From AWTP1-13 sp039808585 (lineage in GTDB: Bacteria > Pseudomonadota > Alphaproteobacteria > Rhizobiales > Hyphomicrobiaceae): 16,593 bases of DNA. Positions 13,812-16,593 of the stretch are shown here, piece by piece. The number at the start of each line of letters is the position of its first letter. Within the stretch, counting starts at the first letter, position 1. A program made the position numbers and the translations under genes. The stretch lies in NCBI GenBank assembly GCA_039808585.1, contig JBDHTJ010000121.1, positions 1 to 16,593 on the forward strand, in the 5' to 3' direction. The notes beneath the pieces are model-generated. The model saw only the letters and a list, made by a program, of their open reading frames with translations. It was not told the origin of the DNA and made no database searches.

Positions 13812-15218
13812 TCAAATGGCGGGTCTCGGCGCTGCAGCCGCGCCTGCCTGCTCCAGTGTATGCGCGATGCGCAGCGCGATGTCCTCGCGCCACGGCGGCG
13901 CGATCACCTGCACGCCGATCGGCAGCGGTTTCAGTGGCACCGGCACCGCCACAACCGGCAGGCCGATGAACGAGATGGGTTGCGTATAGATGCCCACGTT
14001 CGGCCGCAACGGCAATTCAACGCCGTCGAGCGTCATCGTCTTCTCCCCGATGAGCGGCGCCGTGGTTGGCGTGGCAGGCGCCAGGATCGCATCCACGTCC
14101 TTGAACAGCGAGAGAACTTCGCCGCGATACCACCGCCGGACCTTCTGCGCCTTCACCACCATGCTTGCCGGGATCATGTTGCCGGCGATCAGCCTGTCCC
14201 GCACCTCCGGATCGAAATCGCAGGCGTTGGTGCGCAGCCGCGCAAGATGCAGCGATGCGCCTTCCGTCGCGGTGATCAGGAATGCCGCTGCACGCGCAAT
14301 GCCCGCCGCCGGCAGCACCACCTCGCGCGAGGCATTGAGCGCCTTGGCGACACGGGCCACGGCCTCGAACGCCTCGGGATGCCCGCCCGTCTTGAAATAG
14401 TCACCCGCCACCGCGATGCGCAGCCCGTCGGCCCCGCGCCGCACGATCTCGCTCACGGGCTCGATGCCGCGCCTGCTGCAAACCGGATCTTCTGCATCCG
14501 GCCCCTGCATGGCGTCATAGCTGGCGGCAAGATCGGCGACGCTCCGCGCCAGGGGGCCCAGGTGGTCGAAGCTGGAAACGAAAGGGAACGTGCGTGCGCG
14601 CGACAGCCGGCCGTAGGTCGGCTTCAGTCCGAACAGTCCACAGAACGACGCCGGCACGCGGATCGAGCCGTTGGTGTCGGAGCCAAGCGCGATTGGCACC
14701 AGTCCGCCCGCCACCGCGCCTCCAGAGCCTCCGGAGGATCCGCCGGTCATGCGCGCCGTGTCATGCGGATTGCGCGAGGGGCCGTCGTGCGCGTTCTCTC
14801 CGGTGAAGTCGTAGGCATACTCGCCCATGTTGAGCGCCCCGACCAGAATGGCGCCCGCAGCTTCCAGACGCACGATCAAGGGCGAGTCCGCAGTCGCCGG
14901 CGGCAACGCGCGGTTGATTTTCGAACCAGCCAGCGTCGTCACGTCTTTCACGTCGAAGAGGTTCTTCACCGCGAAGGGGACGCCAGCCAGGGGCCCAGGC
15001 GTTCCTCCCTTGCCGCGCTGGGCATCCAGGGCCTTCGCGCGCGCCAGTGCGCGATCGGCCGTCACCGCGGTGAAGGCATTGAGCGTCGGATCGAGCTTCG
15101 CAATGCGCGCCAGCGTCGTTTCCACCACGGTCGTGGCGCTCACGCTGCCGGCTTGCACGCTGGCGGCGATCTCCGTCGCCGTCGCCCAGACGGCGCCGTC
15201 GTCCGAAAGGTTAGTCAT
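13812..15218 (-). CDS. atzE: AtzE-family amidohydrolase (1-carboxybiuret hydrolase catalytic subunit)
   Basis: This 468-residue amidase-signature enzyme is related to GatA and needs the small AtzG protein. In s-triazine catabolism AtzEG removes ammonia from 1-carboxybiuret to give 1,3-dicarboxyurea. Triad residues are Lys85 (FAVKNLFD), cis-Ser Ser161 (GGSSGGSG) and nucleophile Ser185 (GSDTNGSIRVPA). Family-like segments include NMGEYAYDFTGENAHDGPSR (130-149) and FSFVSS-like PFVSSFDHLGPLARSVADLA. The gene starts 4 bases after atzG and is followed by atzH and atzF in the same direction, reproducing the known atzG-E-H-F order. The natural substrate in this organism could be a related ureide. Confidence 0.92.
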   Translation of the reverse strand: MTNLSDDGAVWATATEIAASVQAGSVSATTVVETTLARIAKLDPTLNAFTAVTADRALARAKALDAQRGKGGTPGPLAGVPFAVKNLFDVKDVTTLAGSKINRALPPATADSPLIVRLEAAGAILVGALNMGEYAYDFTGENAHDGPSRNPHDTARMTGGSSGGSGGAVAGGLVPIALGSDTNGSIRVPASFCGLFGLKPTYGRLSRARTFPFVSSFDHLGPLARSVADLAASYDAMQGPDAEDPVCSRRGIEPVSEIVRRGADGLRIAVAGDYFKTGGHPEAFEAVARVAKALNASREVVLPAAGIARAAAFLITATEGASLHLARLRTNACDFDPEVRDRLIAGNMIPASMVVKAQKVRRWYRGEVLSLFKDVDAILAPATPTTAPLIGEKTMTLDGVELPLRPNVGIYTQPISFIGLPVVAVPVPLKPLPIGVQVIAPPWREDIALRIAHTLEQAGAAAAPRPAI

Positions 15219-15222
15219 TGCA

Positions 15223-15411
15223 TCAGGCCTCGTATACCGGCGCCGGCTCTGCCTCGTCTGGCAGCTTCACCTGCTCCACGAGGCCCGCGAGGCGATAGGC
15301 AATGGAAAGGTTCTGCCTTATCGCGGCCATCCACTCGGGCTCGATGGTGAGCTGCAGCATGCGCGCACTGGATTCGATGAGCGCATCGAGGGTCGTGTCG
15401 TCGGGCTGCAT
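15223..15411 (-). CDS. atzG: AtzG, small GatC-like partner subunit of AtzE
   Basis: This 62-residue protein matches AtzG (DUF4089), the short subunit that wraps around and stabilises AtzE, comparable to GatC with GatA. It has a helical core (LIESSARMLQLTIEPEW, 11-27; IRQNLSIAYRLAGLVEQ, 31-47) and the typical extended acidic-proline tail PDEAEPAPVYEA (51-62). GGAGAG lies 5 bases before the ATG on the minus strand. The stop is 4 bases before atzE, so the two are translationally coupled and probably made in equal amounts. It is 28 bases downstream of the ABC ATPase stop. Confidence 0.9.
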   Translation of the reverse strand: MQPDDTTLDALIESSARMLQLTIEPEWMAAIRQNLSIAYRLAGLVEQVKLPDEAEPAPVYEA

Positions 15412-15439
15412 CAGGCTCTCCGGGCTCGGCTAGGGGCTC

Positions 15440-16593
15440 TCAGGCGGGCGGATGGGGAATGGCTTCGAGCAATTCGCGCGTATACTGCGCCTGTGGTGCG
15501 AACAGGACCTGCTCCGTTGGCCCTTCCTCCACGATCCGCCCCGCGCGCATCACGATCACACGGTCGCACAATAGTCGCACGACGTTCAAGTCATGCGACA
15601 CGAAGAGATAGCTCATCCCGAGCTTCTCTTTCAGCTCCTGCAGCAGATTGAGCACCACCGCCTGCACCGACACGTCGAGCGCCGCGGTCGGCTCGTCAAG
15701 GATCACGAGGTCCGGATTGAGGGCGATGGCCCGGGCAATGCCCACGCGCGCCTTCTGTCCGCCCGAAAGCTGGTGGGGAAAACGGTCCAGCAGATCCACC
15801 GGCAGGCCGACAAGGCGCGCAAGCTCTTCGCATCGTGCCCGCACGGCGGCCTTGCCCCTGGTGTCGCCCAGTTGGAGGATCGGGTCGGCAATTGCACGCG
15901 CGGCCGTAAAGCGTGGGTTGAGGCTGTCGGTCGGATCCTGGAACACCATCTGGATGCGTTTGCGCAACGGCAGGCGCGCGAACTTCCGCGCCGGAATGGC
16001 GCCGATGTCCTCACCGTCGAAAAGAATCTTCCCTTCGGTCTTGTCGATGAGCCGCATCACCATGGTCGAGGTGGTGGACTTGCCGCAGCCGGATTCCCCC
16101 ACCAGCCCCACGCTTTCCCCGCGCTTCACCGTGAAGCTGATGCCGTCCACCGCACGGAAGATGCTGTCACCACCGCCACTGCCGAACATGTTGCCCAGCG
16201 CACCCGGCAGTCCCTTGCGGGGATACTCCTTCACCAGTCCCTCGACGACCAGCAGCGGTTCCCCGCTGTTGCCCGCGGCGGTCTTGGCTTCCGTATGCTC
16301 GGGTGCGGCCTCCGCCTCCGGCAGCAACCCGCGCAGCGTCGCGCCGGGCTTCGGCGTCGCGCGCATCAGCTTCTGGGTGTAGGGGTGTTCGGGCGCCTTG
16401 AAGATCTTGGCCGATGGCGCCGTCTCCACCACGCGGCCCTTCTCCATCACCACGACACGATCGCAATAGGTCGCCGCCAGGCCCAGGTCGTGCGTGATGA
16501 GGATCGTCGACATGCCCCGCTGCCGCGTGAGCTCGACGATCAGCTCCATCACCGTCTTCTGCGTCGTGACGTCGAGGCCCGTGGTCGGCTCGT
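15440..16593 (-). CDS. Fused dipeptide/oligopeptide-type ABC transporter ATP-binding protein (partial, start outside the window)
   Basis: The minus-strand frame is open to the right edge and begins inside the first nucleotide-binding domain at EPTTGLDVTTQ (end of Walker B and D-loop). It then shows the first H-loop (ILITHDLG) and the peptide-transporter C-terminal element YTQKLMRATPKP. A complete second ATPase domain follows: Walker A GLVGESGCGKST, Q-loop MVFQDP, signature LSGGQKARVG, Walker B LVILDEPTAALD and H-loop FVSHDL, ending in YTRELLEAIPHP. This is a DppD-DppF fusion like those that energise peptide, nickel, glutathione or other nitrogen-solute importers. Its position 28 bases upstream of atzG suggests that it imports the compound degraded by the atz enzymes. 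Permeases and the binding protein would be further upstream, outside the window. Confidence 0.93.
   Translation of the reverse strand, partial: EPTTGLDVTTQKTVMELIVELTRQRGMSTILITHDLGLAATYCDRVVVMEKGRVVETAPSAKIFKAPEHPYTQKLMRATPKPGATLRGLLPEAEAAPEHTEAKTAAGNSGEPLLVVEGLVKEYPRKGLPGALGNMFGSGGGDSIFRAVDGISFTVKRGESVGLVGESGCGKSTTSTMVMRLIDKTEGKILFDGEDIGAIPARKFARLPLRKRIQMVFQDPTDSLNPRFTAARAIADPILQLGDTRGKAAVRARCEELARLVGLPVDLLDRFPHQLSGGQKARVGIARAIALNPDLVILDEPTAALDVSVQAVVLNLLQELKEKLGMSYLFVSHDLNVVRLLCDRVIVMRAGRIVEEGPTEQVLFAPQAQYTRELLEAIPHPPA

Noticed and set aside
13803..15350. Plus-strand open frame of 515 codons opposite atzE
   Set aside because: His/Arg-rich translation typical of antisense to GC-rich coding DNA; atzE on the other strand has the complete triad and operon context.
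1..16593. CRISPR array, tRNA, insertion sequence or prophage
   Set aside because: I saw no repeated spacer-like units, transposase, integrase, terminal repeats or tRNA-like cloverleaf; genes are dense and compositionally even.

Overview
The window is dense, GC-rich bacterial chromosome. It most likely comes from an alphaproteobacterium, perhaps a member of the Hyphomicrobiales. The reasons are the gene mix (a TipF-like degenerate EAL protein, a TIGR01459-type HAD-IIA hydrolase, periplasmic Sox proteins, a molybdenum hydroxylase with a Tat signal) and the codon use. This taxonomic call is an inference; no rRNA or tRNA gene is present. Two genes run off the edges: an oxaloacetate decarboxylase at the left and a fused ABC-transporter ATPase at the right.

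Layout, left to right. (1) 1-1472: the start of an oxaloacetate decarboxylase-like gene (minus strand), divergent from a soluble FMN-dependent alpha-hydroxy-acid oxidase/dehydrogenase (plus strand), followed by a clear intrinsic terminator at 1546-1575. (2) 1712-6498: one tightly packed plus-strand run of six genes. It holds a two-gene molybdenum hydroxylase of the isoquinoline 1-oxidoreductase/aldehyde dehydrogenase type ([2Fe-2S] subunit, then a Tat-exported molybdopterin subunit), followed after 5 bases by soxX, soxY, soxZ and soxA. The sox genes overlap or nearly touch. soxB, soxCD and soxVW are not here. (3) 6523-7260: a convergent minus-strand SDR-fold protein whose catalytic Tyr and other signature residues are missing. 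(4) 7261-7567: a divergent intergenic region with inverted repeats. (5) 7568-8896: an omega-amino acid (beta-alanine)--pyruvate aminotransferase, with a strong terminator at 8934-8969. (6) 9125-11576: a membrane-anchored protein with a degenerate EAL domain, then a HAD-IIA phosphatase-like protein. (7) 11590-16593: a convergent minus-strand operon. In transcription order it holds a fused peptide-type ABC ATPase (partial), atzG, atzE, atzH and atzF, which is the carboxybiuret/dicarboxyurea/allophanate amide-hydrolysis module known from s-triazine catabolism.

How the parts may work together. The most unusual feature is the molybdenum hydroxylase-soxXYZA run. All its products are predicted to be periplasmic or exportable, and it places a xanthine-oxidase-family molybdoenzyme beside the SoxYZ carrier and the SoxXA cytochromes, without the usual SoxB and SoxCD. 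SoxY also ends in an atypical carrier tail (Cys155 in AACIDGT) in place of the canonical Gly-Gly-Cys-Gly-Gly. This could be a variant sulfur-oxidation or organosulfur pathway, but that is a hypothesis. The atz-type operon would release ammonia and CO2 from an imported ureide- or carboxybiuret-like compound. No cyanuric acid hydrolase is visible, so the true input is unknown.
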